From assembly GCF_036226525.1 (NCBI RefSeq), contig NZ_CP108487.1:4588001-4652000 (forward strand): a DNA stretch of 64,000 bases. The letters are read 5' to 3'. Under the pieces are notes generated by a model. The model did no database searches. It saw nothing but the letters and a program-made list of their open reading frames with translations, and was not told the origin of the DNA. Shown piece by piece: positions 25,870 through 34,595 of this stretch. The DNA comes from Kribbella sp. NBC_01245 (GTDB lineage Bacteria; Actinomycetota; Actinomycetes; Propionibacteriales; Kribbellaceae). The position numbers were made by a program, and so were the translations under genes. Numbering within the stretch: position 1 is the stretch's first letter; each line of letters starts with the position of its first letter.

Positions 25870-27567
25870 TTAGTCGGCGAAGAGGCGGCGGGAGGTGGTT
25901 AGGGAGCCGCTTACGGCGGTTACGAAGTTGGTGAGGGACTGGCCGATGTCGGAGAGGTGCCAGTTTTCGGGGCCGGAGTACCAGCCGATGCCGGCGTCGG
26001 GGTCGTCGTCGTCATCGGTGTTGGCGATCTCCAGGGCCCACTTGTCGGTCAGCCCCAGCACCGCGGCGTACGGCAAACACCGGGAGGCGAACTCGAGTCG
26101 GTGGTGCTCCGGCAGGTCCACCGACGACTCGTCGCGGAGGTACGCGCGCAGGCCGGAGATGCGGCCCAGCACGGCCGAACCCCGCGCCGTACGAGCGGGC
26201 GCCACCTGGCCGGCCAAGGTGAGCGCGACGCCGGCCAGCATGACCGCGAGGCCGCCGAGGGCGAACTTGGTGGCAATAGCCAGGATCAGCGTGAGCACAC
26301 CGCCTGCCACGATCAGGGCGAGACCGGCGGTCGTCCAGCGGTTGCGGACGGCGTCCGGGCGCTGGGCGAACCAGCCCTGGGTGACGACATCGGCGTACAG
26401 GTGCTCGCGGATGGCGCCGAGGCGCGGCCGCAGGGTCGGGCCGAGTGCGGACACGACGACGCTGTCGCCGTCGGCGAAGACGGCGTCCAGCACGGCCTTC
26501 TCGTACGGCAGGAGCTCGGGCCCGCCGGCGTTCATCCGATCCAGGCGCCAGTCCAGCCGGCCGAACTCGGTCTCCCGCGGCAGCTCGACGATGGTGAGGT
26601 AGTTGCGCACGGCAAGGTCCAGGACGGTCGCCGTGATGTCGACCACGTCGGCCGTCTCGTCCACCACGGTCCCGACCTGGCCCGGGCGGATCCCGTCCGG
26701 CGCGGCGAACTGCGGACCGGCCTCGCTGTCCAGCACCGGGCGTGCGGGCATCCCGGCGGCGGGGTCGACCTTGGCGGCGTCCCGGCCGCGGACGAACCAG
26801 AGAGCGGCCGCGGCGAGGATGCCGAGGCCGAGCAGCAGGGCGCTCAGGCCGACCGTCGAGGAGTCGGCGGTGAAGGCCCGGCCGAGGCTCCAGCGGGTCG
26901 AGTAGTCGGCGTTCGGCACGACCGTGGCCTGGGAGTTCAGACCGGCCAGGAAGGTCAGGCGGCCGCCGGCGGGAATGCCGAGCTGCTCGATCTCGATCCC
27001 GGCCGACTCGCCCAGCTGGGACGACGTACACGGCACGCTGGAACCCTGGCGGCCCGCGAAGCAGACGATCCAGGAGGCGAACGGCACGGTCAGCGAGACG
27101 TTCGCGCGCGTGATCGAGGCGTCGAAGCCCTGCACGATCGGCCAGCTGACCTCGCGGCCGTCGACCGAGTCGGCGACAACACCGCCGACCTCGTAGCTGT
27201 AGACGACCTCCGACTCGCCCGAGCCGTTGACCGAAATTTTCCGGGCGTTGTCGCTCTCGACGTTCTCGAAGCCCTCAGCCGGTTTACCGTTCACCGTGGC
27301 TGTGACGTTCTTGACGTCGTAGTTGCGATCCTCGTCGGCATCGGAGCGCACGCGTGTCTGCAGCGTGCGCACGATCTTGCCGGACACAGGCATGACCTTG
27401 ACGGTCTCTTTGACCTTCAACACCCCAGAGCCGTCCAGAGTGGCCTCAGCCTTGTACGCCGAGATTCGCCCGTCAGGGACGGCCGCAGCCATCGCGGACG
27501 CCACGGGGACTAGTGAGACCAGGGACAAGATGAGGGCTGCCGGGACCAGGCGGCTCTTCAGTGACAT
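25870..27567 (-). CDS. DUF2207-domain membrane protein, paralogue 2
   Basis: 565 residues, the same architecture and length as the protein at 17183-18883: signal peptide (LVPAALILSLVSLVPVASAMA), extracytoplasmic domain beginning ISAYKAEATLDGSGVLKVKETV, transmembrane helix at about 250-270, cytoplasmic part with VVDITATVLDLAVRNYLTIVEL, hydrophobic hairpin (about 425-465) and C-terminal domain. Start was moved from an upstream ATG (27690) to 27567, where the signal peptide begins and the overlap with the divergent gene disappears. Divergent from metalloprotease paralogue 7 with a 53-nt spacer. Confidence 0.85.
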   Translation of the reverse strand: MSLKSRLVPAALILSLVSLVPVASAMAAAVPDGRISAYKAEATLDGSGVLKVKETVKVMPVSGKIVRTLQTRVRSDADEDRNYDVKNVTATVNGKPAEGFENVESDNARKISVNGSGESEVVYSYEVGGVVADSVDGREVSWPIVQGFDASITRANVSLTVPFASWIVCFAGRQGSSVPCTSSQLGESAGIEIEQLGIPAGGRLTFLAGLNSQATVVPNADYSTRWSLGRAFTADSSTVGLSALLLGLGILAAAALWFVRGRDAAKVDPAAGMPARPVLDSEAGPQFAAPDGIRPGQVGTVVDETADVVDITATVLDLAVRNYLTIVELPRETEFGRLDWRLDRMNAGGPELLPYEKAVLDAVFADGDSVVVSALGPTLRPRLGAIREHLYADVVTQGWFAQRPDAVRNRWTTAGLALIVAGGVLTLILAIATKFALGGLAVMLAGVALTLAGQVAPARTARGSAVLGRISGLRAYLRDESSVDLPEHHRLEFASRCLPYAAVLGLTDKWALEIANTDDDDDPDAGIGWYSGPENWHLSDIGQSLTNFVTAVSGSLTTSRRLFAD

Positions 27568-27620
27568 GCCCCGAGAGTAGTCTCGTGCGGGTTCGTTCAG
27601 TGCGAGGAGGGCAAGGACAC

Positions 27621-28760
27621 GTGAGCAACACCTACGGGTATGGCGCACCCCCGGAGCAGCCGGGCCAGCATCCCGCTGTGCTGCCACCACCGCAGGCCGC
27701 CCCCTGGCCCCAGCAGTACGGCACGCCCCAGCAGCCGTACGGCGGGCAACAACAGCAGTATGTGCCGCAGCAGTTCCCGGGCCAGCAGTACGCCGGGCAG
27801 CAGTGGCCCCAGCAGTACGGCGGCCACAACCAGTTCAACTCGTTCGGACCGCCGCCGCGCAAGTCCAACGGCATCCGGCTCACGCTGATCGCGCTGGGCG
27901 TCTTCCTGGTCGTGGGCGTCGGGCTCGCCGTGGTCGTCGGTACGGCGCTACGGCCGTCGGACGACAGCGTGGCGAGCGGACGGCCCGGGCAGATCGGTCC
28001 GTCGGTCGTGCCTTCCCCGACCACGAACCCGCCGGAAGGCTCGGCCGAGGACCACCTGGTCAACGCCCCGATCTTCGGCGCCGGCGCTCTCAGCGAGATG
28101 TCCTGCAAGGCCGAGAACCTCGGCGACGGCTCACTCGCGGCACAGAAGCGGTACTACGAGAAGCTCTTCAAGTGCCTGAACGACGGCTGGCGGCCGGTGC
28201 TCTCCAAGGTCGGTATCAACAAGCCCGACCCGGGTCTCGTCGTCTTCGACAAGCCCGTCGTCACCGCCTGCGGCAACTTCAAGCCCAAGTCGGGCCGCGT
28301 GCTCGCGTTCTACTGCTACGGCAACAACGTGATGTACACGGACGTGCTGCAGATGCAGAGCGCCTTCGGGCCCAAGGAGGACCTGGGCTTCCTGATGGTG
28401 ATCGCGCACGAGTACGGCCACCACATCCAGGGCGTCAGCGATCTCTTCTACGCCCGGCAGGCGTACTTGCAGGATCACCCGACCGAGAAGCTCGACAGCT
28501 CCCGCCGCAACGAGCTGCAGGCGTCGTGCTTCGCCGGTGTCTTCAGCCGGTCGATCGAGAAGAGCTATCCGCTGACCGGCCGGATGGAGGAGTTCGACTT
28601 CACCGCCAGCAACAGCTTCGGAGATTCCCCGGACACCCCGGCGGAAGAGCGGACCCACGGTCTGGCGACCAGCCAGGGCTTCTGGATCATGAACGGCTTC
28701 AACGTCGGCGAAACGAAAGCGTGCAACACCTTCGCCGCCCAGCCGGATATCGTCCGCTGA
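27621..28760 (+). CDS. Membrane-anchored zinc metalloprotease, paralogue 7
   Basis: 379 residues, GTG start with AAGGA 5 nt upstream. Cytoplasmic N-terminus (about 1-85) rich in Gln/Pro/Gly/Tyr with QQYxxQQ repeats, a transmembrane helix (LIALGVFLVVGVGLAVVVGTAL, about 90-112), a shorter linker than the others, and a protease domain with HEYGHH (His263) and NELQASC. This is the most divergent paralogue. The spacing to the divergent DUF2207 gene is only 53 nt, so they probably share overlapping promoters. Confidence 0.85.
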   Translation: MSNTYGYGAPPEQPGQHPAVLPPPQAAPWPQQYGTPQQPYGGQQQQYVPQQFPGQQYAGQQWPQQYGGHNQFNSFGPPPRKSNGIRLTLIALGVFLVVGVGLAVVVGTALRPSDDSVASGRPGQIGPSVVPSPTTNPPEGSAEDHLVNAPIFGAGALSEMSCKAENLGDGSLAAQKRYYEKLFKCLNDGWRPVLSKVGINKPDPGLVVFDKPVVTACGNFKPKSGRVLAFYCYGNNVMYTDVLQMQSAFGPKEDLGFLMVIAHEYGHHIQGVSDLFYARQAYLQDHPTEKLDSSRRNELQASCFAGVFSRSIEKSYPLTGRMEEFDFTASNSFGDSPDTPAEERTHGLATSQGFWIMNGFNVGETKACNTFAAQPDIVR

Positions 28761-28794
28761 TTGAGCACAACCTCCACCAGATGAACAACTGATG

Positions 28795-28830
28795 GCCGGA
28801 TCGTCTGCAGCTAAGACGATCCGGCTTCTC
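28795..28830 (+). terminator. Hairpin after metalloprotease paralogue 7
   Basis: 12-bp perfect stem (28795-28806 with 28814-28825), 7-nt loop, then TTCTC. Lies 35 nt after the stop and before the Pls-type synthetase. The T tract is weak, so termination may be partial. Confidence 0.55.
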
Positions 28831-28856
28831 AGTTGTGAAAGTCGTACGATGCCCCG

Positions 28857-31800
28857 GTGACTTTGCGACGAGCTGACCTGGCACCTCCCGCCCGGACGCT
28901 CGTCGACATCCTGCACAGCACGGCCACGCGATTCCCGGACGAGCCCGCGCTCGACGACGGCACCGTGACCCTCAGCTATCGCGAACTCCTCAACCAGGTG
29001 GCGGCCTTCGCGAACCGGTTGCACCAGGCCGGCGTCGGTCCCGGCGACCGGGTCGGGGTGCGCATCCCATCCGGTCACAACGATCTGTACGTCGCGATCC
29101 TCGGCACCCTCGAAGCCGGCGCGGCCTACGTACCGGTCGACGCAGACGACCCGGAAGTGCGCGCCACCCTGGTCTTCGGCGAGGCCGCCGTCCGGGCGAT
29201 CGTCACCGAAGGCCTGACGATCACGGGTCACGAAGGCACCAGCGTTGAGGCCAGCGGACCCGAGCTACACCACCACGCCTGGATCATCTTCACCTCGGGC
29301 TCGACCGGCGTACCGAAGGGCGTGGCCGTCTCACATCGATCGGCAGCCGCCTTCGTTGATGCCGAGGCGCGGCTGTTCCTGCAGCAGGAGCCGATTGGCC
29401 CCGAGGACCGGGTGCTGGCCGGGCTGTCCGTCGCGTTCGACGCGTCCTGCGAGGAGATGTGGCTGGCCTGGCGGTACGGCGCATGCCTGGTGCCGGCGCC
29501 ACGCTCACTCGTTCGCAGCGGGATGGACCTCGGCCCCTGGTTGGTTGCCCAGGGCATCACCGTCGTCTCGACCGTACCGACGCTGGCCGCACTCTGGCCT
29601 GCCGACGCGCTGGACCAGGTGCGCCTGTTGATCTTCGGTGGCGAGGCCTGTCCGCCGGAGCTGGCCGAGCGCCTCGCGACCGACGGGCGTGAGGTCTGGA
29701 ACACGTACGGTCCGACCGAAGCGACAGTCGTTGCCTGCGGCGCCCAATTGACCGCAGACGGGCCAGTCCGCATCGGTTTGCCCTTGGACGGTTGGGATCT
29801 CGCCGTTGTCGATGCCGAGGGCAACGAAGTCGCCGAAGGTGAAGCCGGTGAGCTGATCATCGGTGGTGTCGGCCTGGCGCGATATCTCGATCCCGCCAAG
29901 GACGCCGAGAAGTTCGCGCCGATGCCGAGCCTCGGCTGGGACCGCGCCTACCGCAGCGGCGACGTCGTACGGCGGGACGAGGCCGGCCTGTTGTTCGTCG
30001 GCCGGGCGGATGAGCAGATCAAACTCGGCGGCCGCCGGATCGAGCTCGGCGAGGTCGACGCCGCCCTGCAGGCCCTTCCCGGGATCACTGGTGCGGCAGC
30101 CGCCGTGAAGACCACTGCCGCTGGTAACCAGGTGCTCGTCGGGTACGTCGTACCGGCCGAGCCCGACGCGTTCGACCAGAAGGCGGCGACGACCCGGCTC
30201 CGCGAGGCGCTCCCGGCCGCCCTCGTACCGTTGCTCGCCACGGTCGACACCCTGCCCACTCGCACGTCAGGCAAGGTCGACCGGGCGGCACTCCCCTGGC
30301 CCCTGGCCGGCGCCTCGGACATGGACGAACCAGTCGAGCTGGAAGGCACGGCCGCCTGGCTCGCCGAGAAGTGGACGCAGATCCTCGGCTCCCGGGTGGC
30401 CGGGCCCGACGACGACTTCTTCATCCACGGCGGCGGCAGCCTCGCAGCCGCCCAACTCGTCTCGATTTTGCGCGAGCGCTACGCCGGCGCGACCGTCGGC
30501 GACATCTACGACTATCCGCGACTGGGCGCGATGGCCGATCGGCTCGACTCGTTCATCGCGTCGACCGAGCCGGTGGAGATCCGTACGGTCAAACCCACGC
30601 CACGGTTCACCCAGTTGTTCCAGACGGCCCTGACGCTCGTGTTGCAGACCGTCGTCGGCGTGCGCTGGATGGTCTGGCTCTTCACCCTGAACAACCTGCT
30701 CGGCCTCAGCGGCGAACACCCGTGGGTCCGGACCGTCTCGTGGTGGTGGATCCTGGCGGGCTGGCTGCTCCTGATCAGCCCCGCGGGCCGGATGGGCATC
30801 GCCGTCGTCGGCGCACGGATCCTGCTACGCGGGGTCAAACCGGGCGTCTATCCGCGCGGCGGCATGGTGCACGTCCGGCTCTGGGCCGCGGAGAACCTGG
30901 CCGACGCCGCCGGTGCCGCCAACCTCGCCGGCGCACCCTGGATCGCCTACTACGCAAGAGCCCTCGGCGCGAAGGTCGGCCGCGGTGTCGACCTGCACAC
31001 GCTGCCGCCGGTGACCGGATTCCTGTCGCTCGGGCGCGAGGCCTCGGTGGAACCCGAGGTCGACCTGTCCGGCTACTGGATCGACGGCGATCGCCTGCTG
31101 CTCGGCACGGTGACGATCGGCGCCGAGGCCGTCGTCGGCTCCCGCAGCACGCTGCTGCCCGGTGCTGAGATCGGCCGTGGTGCCGAGATCGCCGCCGGTT
31201 CGGCCGTCTCCGGCGTGGTCCCGGCGGACGAGCGCTGGTCCGGATCCCCCGCCAGCCGCGCCGGCCGGGCCCGCAAACCCTGGCCGGACGAGCGACCCGC
31301 ACGAGCGCCTTGGTGGGTCCTCGCGTACGGCGCCGCCTCCGCGCTCATGTCGTTGCTACCGCTCGCGGCCGCCGGCGCCGCCGTACTGGTGCTGGACCGG
31401 GCCGTCCGCGACGCGGGCTCACTCGGCGAGGCAGCCCTCGCGGCGCTGGCCGCCGTACCGCTGATGACCGTCATCGGTTTCACCACGCTTGCCGTGCTGA
31501 CGTTGATCGGCGTGCGGCTGCTCGGCCTCGGCATCAAGGCCGGGCACTACCCGGTGCGAAGCCGGATCGGCTGGCAGGTCTGGGCCACCGAGCGCCTGCT
31601 CGACTCGGCGCGGACCCTGCTCTTCCCCTTGTACGCAAGCCTTCTCACGCCCTGGTGGTTGCGCGCGCTCGGCGCCAAGATCGGCAAGGACGTCGAGGCG
31701 TCGACCGTGCTGCTGCTGCCGAAGATGACGACTGTGGGCGACGGCGCGTTCCTCGCGGACGACACGATGATCGCGTCGTACGAGCTGGGCGGCGGCTGGT

Positions 31801-32696
31801 TGCACGTGGCCGGCGCCAAGGTCGGTAAACGCGCGTTCCTCGGCAACTCGGGGATGACCGCGCCCGGGCGTTCGGTACCGAAGAACGGGCTGGTCGCGGT
31901 GTTGTCGGCCGCCCCGAAGAAGTCCAAGTCCGGCACCTCCTGGCTCGGCAGCCCGCCGGTCAAACTGCGCCGGCAGGCGGTCAGCGGCGACCAGACGCGG
32001 ACGTTCAACCCGCCGCTGCGGCTGAAGATCGCCCGCGCGCTGGTCGAGTTGTGCCGGTTCGTGCCGATGATGTGCACGGTCGCGATCGCCCTCGGCGTCC
32101 TGGCCGCGTTGCAGGCGATGGTGATCACGATCGGCCCATGGTGGACGTTCGTGCTGGCAGGCGGGGTCATGCTCGCCGCCGGGGCGGTCGCGGGCGCGAG
32201 CGCGACGATCGCGAAGTGGACGATCGTCGGCAAGACCCGGGCCGTCGAATACCCGTTGTGGAGCTCGTTCGTCTGGCGCAACGAGGTGGTCGACACGTTC
32301 GTCGAGATGGTCGCCGCGCCCTGGTTCGCGAACGCCGCCGCGGGCACACCGGTGCTCGCGCTCTGGCTGCGTACGCTCGGCGCGAAGATCGGCCGGGGCG
32401 TCTGGTGCGAGACCTACTGGCTGCCCGAGGCGGACCTGATCGAGCTCGGCGACGGCGTCAGCGTCAACCGTGGGTGCGTGCTCCAGACGCACCTGTTCCA
32501 TGACAGGGTGATGGCCATGGACACGGTCACCTTCGCCGCGGGATCCACGTTGGGACCGCACGGCATCATCCTGCCCGCGGCATCGGTCGGGGCGGGCGCC
32601 ACCGTCGGGCCGGTCTCGCTGGTGATGCGGGGCGAGAGCGTGCCCGCCGGGAGCCGCTGGGCCGGCAACCCGATCGCCCCGTGGACCACGCGCTGA
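28857..32696 (+). CDS. Pls/PosA-family single-module peptide synthetase with membrane and beta-helix domains
   Basis: 1279 residues, close in length and layout to epsilon-poly-L-lysine synthetase (Pls). Adenylation domain about 15-475: A3 FTSGSTGVPKG (about 145-155), A5 NTYGPTEAT (about 281-289), A8 GRADEQIKLGGRRIELGEVD (about 382-401). Carrier domain with FFIHGGGSLAA, Ser528 as phosphopantetheine site. The rest has about six membrane helices (around 585-650, 818-895, 1065-1120) alternating with three soluble segments that each contain LGAK(V/I)G(R/K) and hexapeptide-like repeats. Family members activate one amino acid and polymerise or transfer it at the membrane. The substrate is not readable by eye. 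GTG start. Coupled to the M1 peptidase gene. Confidence 0.88.
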   Translation: MTLRRADLAPPARTLVDILHSTATRFPDEPALDDGTVTLSYRELLNQVAAFANRLHQAGVGPGDRVGVRIPSGHNDLYVAILGTLEAGAAYVPVDADDPEVRATLVFGEAAVRAIVTEGLTITGHEGTSVEASGPELHHHAWIIFTSGSTGVPKGVAVSHRSAAAFVDAEARLFLQQEPIGPEDRVLAGLSVAFDASCEEMWLAWRYGACLVPAPRSLVRSGMDLGPWLVAQGITVVSTVPTLAALWPADALDQVRLLIFGGEACPPELAERLATDGREVWNTYGPTEATVVACGAQLTADGPVRIGLPLDGWDLAVVDAEGNEVAEGEAGELIIGGVGLARYLDPAKDAEKFAPMPSLGWDRAYRSGDVVRRDEAGLLFVGRADEQIKLGGRRIELGEVDAALQALPGITGAAAAVKTTAAGNQVLVGYVVPAEPDAFDQKAATTRLREALPAALVPLLATVDTLPTRTSGKVDRAALPWPLAGASDMDEPVELEGTAAWLAEKWTQILGSRVAGPDDDFFIHGGGSLAAAQLVSILRERYAGATVGDIYDYPRLGAMADRLDSFIASTEPVEIRTVKPTPRFTQLFQTALTLVLQTVVGVRWMVWLFTLNNLLGLSGEHPWVRTVSWWWILAGWLLLISPAGRMGIAVVGARILLRGVKPGVYPRGGMVHVRLWAAENLADAAGAANLAGAPWIAYYARALGAKVGRGVDLHTLPPVTGFLSLGREASVEPEVDLSGYWIDGDRLLLGTVTIGAEAVVGSRSTLLPGAEIGRGAEIAAGSAVSGVVPADERWSGSPASRAGRARKPWPDERPARAPWWVLAYGAASALMSLLPLAAAGAAVLVLDRAVRDAGSLGEAALAALAAVPLMTVIGFTTLAVLTLIGVRLLGLGIKAGHYPVRSRIGWQVWATERLLDSARTLLFPLYASLLTPWWLRALGAKIGKDVEASTVLLLPKMTTVGDGAFLADDTMIASYELGGGWLHVAGAKVGKRAFLGNSGMTAPGRSVPKNGLVAVLSAAPKKSKSGTSWLGSPPVKLRRQAVSGDQTRTFNPPLRLKIARALVELCRFVPMMCTVAIALGVLAALQAMVITIGPWWTFVLAGGVMLAAGAVAGASATIAKWTIVGKTRAVEYPLWSSFVWRNEVVDTFVEMVAAPWFANAAAGTPVLALWLRTLGAKIGRGVWCETYWLPEADLIELGDGVSVNRGCVLQTHLFHDRVMAMDTVTFAAGSTLGPHGIILPAASVGAGATVGPVSLVMRGESVPAGSRWAGNPIAPWTTR

Positions 32697-34024
32697 TGGT
32701 GCCCAATCAACAACCGTCGCCCGGTGCCACTTCCGCCGGTGACCCCTACGTACCGGACCACGGCAACGGCGGTTACCGCGTCGAGTCGTACGAGCTGGAG
32801 CTGGACTACCGCGTCAACAGCAACCGTCTGACCGGCAAGGCGAAGATCACCGCGATCGCGACGCATGGCCTGATGCGGTTCAGCTTCGACCTGGTCGGTC
32901 TGCGCGTTTCGAAGGTCTCGGTCAACGGCCGCCGCCCGGTGCGATTCGCGCAGCGTGGCGGCAAGCTGCACATCTGGCCCGCGGCGGATCTACCCGCGGA
33001 CCAGCCGTTCGTGGTCGAGATCGCGTACGGCGGCAACCCCAAGCCGTCCGACAGCCCGTGGGGTGAGCTCGGCTGGGAGGAACTGACCGAGGGCGTGATC
33101 GTCGCCAGCCAGCCGAGTGGTGCCGCCACCTGGTACCCGTGCAACGACCATCCGGCCGACAAGGCCCGCTATCGGATCACGATCAGCACCGATTCGCCGT
33201 ACCACGTGGTCGCGAACGGACGACTCGTCTCCTGCCGGACCAAGGCCAGCCGTACGACTTGGACCTTCGAGCAGCAGGCCCCGATGGCGACGTACCTCGC
33301 GACCGTGCAGATCGGCCGGTACGACGTACTCGAGCTGGCCGCCAACCCGGTCGCGACGCGGGCGGTGTTGCCGCGGCACCTCGTGCCGGTCTTTCGGTCG
33401 GACTTCGGGCGGCAGCAGGAAATGATGGAGCTGTTCGTCCGGCTGTTCGGGCCCTACCCCTTCGGGTCGTACACGCTGGTGGTGACCGACGACCCGCTGG
33501 AGATTCCGCTGGAGGCGCAGGGCATCTCGGTGTTCGGCAGCAACCACCTGGACGGTCATCGCGGCTCGGAACGGCTGGTCGCGCACGAGCTGGCGCATCA
33601 GTGGTTCGGCAACAGCCTGACGCCGTCGGCCTGGAAGGACATCTGGCTCAACGAGGGCTTCGCCTGTTACGCGGAGTGGTTGTGGTCCGAGTTCTCCGGC
33701 GGCCAGACCGCCAACCAGCACGTCGCGAAGTGGCACGGCCGGCTGGCCGGGCTGCCGCAGGATCTGGTGATCTCGGATCCGGGGCCGGAGAAGATGTTCG
33801 ACGACCGCCTCTACAAACGCGGCGCCATCACCCTGCACGCGCTCCGCCTGGCTCTGAAGGACGACGCCTTCTTCGACCTACTCCGCACCTACACCGCGCG
33901 TTATCGGCACGGCAGCGTCACCGCGTCCGACTTCATCACCATGGCCAGCGATGCCGGAGCACCCCCAGACCTCTTCCCCCGCTGGCTCGACCGCCCTGCG
34001 CTACCCCCGAAACCTCGGCGCTAA
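32696..34024 (+). CDS. M1-family (aminopeptidase N-like) metallopeptidase
   Basis: 442 residues with only the first two M1 domains: a beta-sandwich (about 20-210) and the thermolysin-like catalytic domain. Zinc motif HELAHQW (His297, Glu298, His301) with the third ligand Glu320 in WLNEGF, exactly 18 residues on. The exopeptidase motif GAMEN appears as EAQGI, which is degenerate. No signal peptide, so cytoplasmic. The ATG overlaps the synthetase stop as TGATG, implying translational coupling and a job on the same product, for example trimming. A GTG at 32681 is an alternative start. Confidence 0.87.
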   Translation: MVPNQQPSPGATSAGDPYVPDHGNGGYRVESYELELDYRVNSNRLTGKAKITAIATHGLMRFSFDLVGLRVSKVSVNGRRPVRFAQRGGKLHIWPAADLPADQPFVVEIAYGGNPKPSDSPWGELGWEELTEGVIVASQPSGAATWYPCNDHPADKARYRITISTDSPYHVVANGRLVSCRTKASRTTWTFEQQAPMATYLATVQIGRYDVLELAANPVATRAVLPRHLVPVFRSDFGRQQEMMELFVRLFGPYPFGSYTLVVTDDPLEIPLEAQGISVFGSNHLDGHRGSERLVAHELAHQWFGNSLTPSAWKDIWLNEGFACYAEWLWSEFSGGQTANQHVAKWHGRLAGLPQDLVISDPGPEKMFDDRLYKRGAITLHALRLALKDDAFFDLLRTYTARYRHGSVTASDFITMASDAGAPPDLFPRWLDRPALPPKPRR

Positions 34025-34126
34025 CACTTTTCATTCATTCGTCGGAATCCGCCCTCTTCTCGCCGCCGACCTGTACCGGTTCGCTGGCCTGAGAGGGCGG
34101 ATTCCGACGAATGAATGAAAAGTGTT
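34023..34126. repeat. Short palindromic repeat (class A, copy 3) between converging stops
   Basis: Perfect 35-bp inverted repeat (arms 34023-34057 and 34092-34126), 34-nt loop. Core arm CATTCATTCGTCGGAATCC. The left arm contains the last two bases of the M1 peptidase stop and the right arm ends one base before the ispF stop, so the element fills the whole gap. It could be a shared terminator. Confidence 0.88.
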
Positions 34127-34127
34127 T

Positions 34128-34595
34128 CTAGTACACAAGGGCGGTGGCGATGGCGGCGATGCCTTCGCCGCGGCCGGTGAGGCCGAGGCCGTCGGTGGTG
34201 GTGGCGCTGACCGAGACGTCGGCGCCGCAGGCCGCGCTCATGGCTTTCTCGGCCTCCTCACGGCGGGCCGCGAAACGGGGGCGGTTGCAGATGACCTGGA
34301 CGGCGATATTGCCGATCTCGAACCCGGCCGCCCGCACCCGGCGAGCCGCCTCGGCCAAGAGCGTCGCGCCGGAGGCACCGGCCCACTCCGGCTCCGACGT
34401 ACCGAAGTTGGAACCGAGATCGCCCAATCCGGCCGCCGACAGGATCGCGTCACAGGCCGCATGGGCCGCGACGTCGCCATCGGAATGACCACTCGGCCCG
34501 TTCGTCTCCTCGGGCCAATGCAACCCCGCCAGCCACATCTCGCGACCGGCTTCGAGCGGATGTACGTCGATACCGTTGCCGACCCTGGGTTTCAT
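34128..34595 (-). CDS. ispF: 2-C-methyl-D-erythritol 2,4-cyclodiphosphate synthase
   Basis: 155 residues, standard length. Metal ligands Asp10 and His12 in GIDVH and the His in SGHSDGD are present, as are FGTSEPEW, the IAVQVICNRPR segment and ATTTDGLGLTGRGEGI. It forms the cyclic diphosphate in the non-mevalonate isoprenoid pathway. The ATG overlaps the ispD stop by one base (TGATG); the frame is open upstream but that part lies in ispD. Confidence 0.95.
   Translation of the reverse strand: MKPRVGNGIDVHPLEAGREMWLAGLHWPEETNGPSGHSDGDVAAHAACDAILSAAGLGDLGSNFGTSEPEWAGASGATLLAEAARRVRAAGFEIGNIAVQVICNRPRFAARREEAEKAMSAACGADVSVSATTTDGLGLTGRGEGIAAIATALVY

Noticed and set aside
31419..32561. 380-residue minus-strand frame inside the Pls-type synthetase
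   Set aside because: His/Arg/Asp-rich shadow of a confident gene; no recognisable domain.
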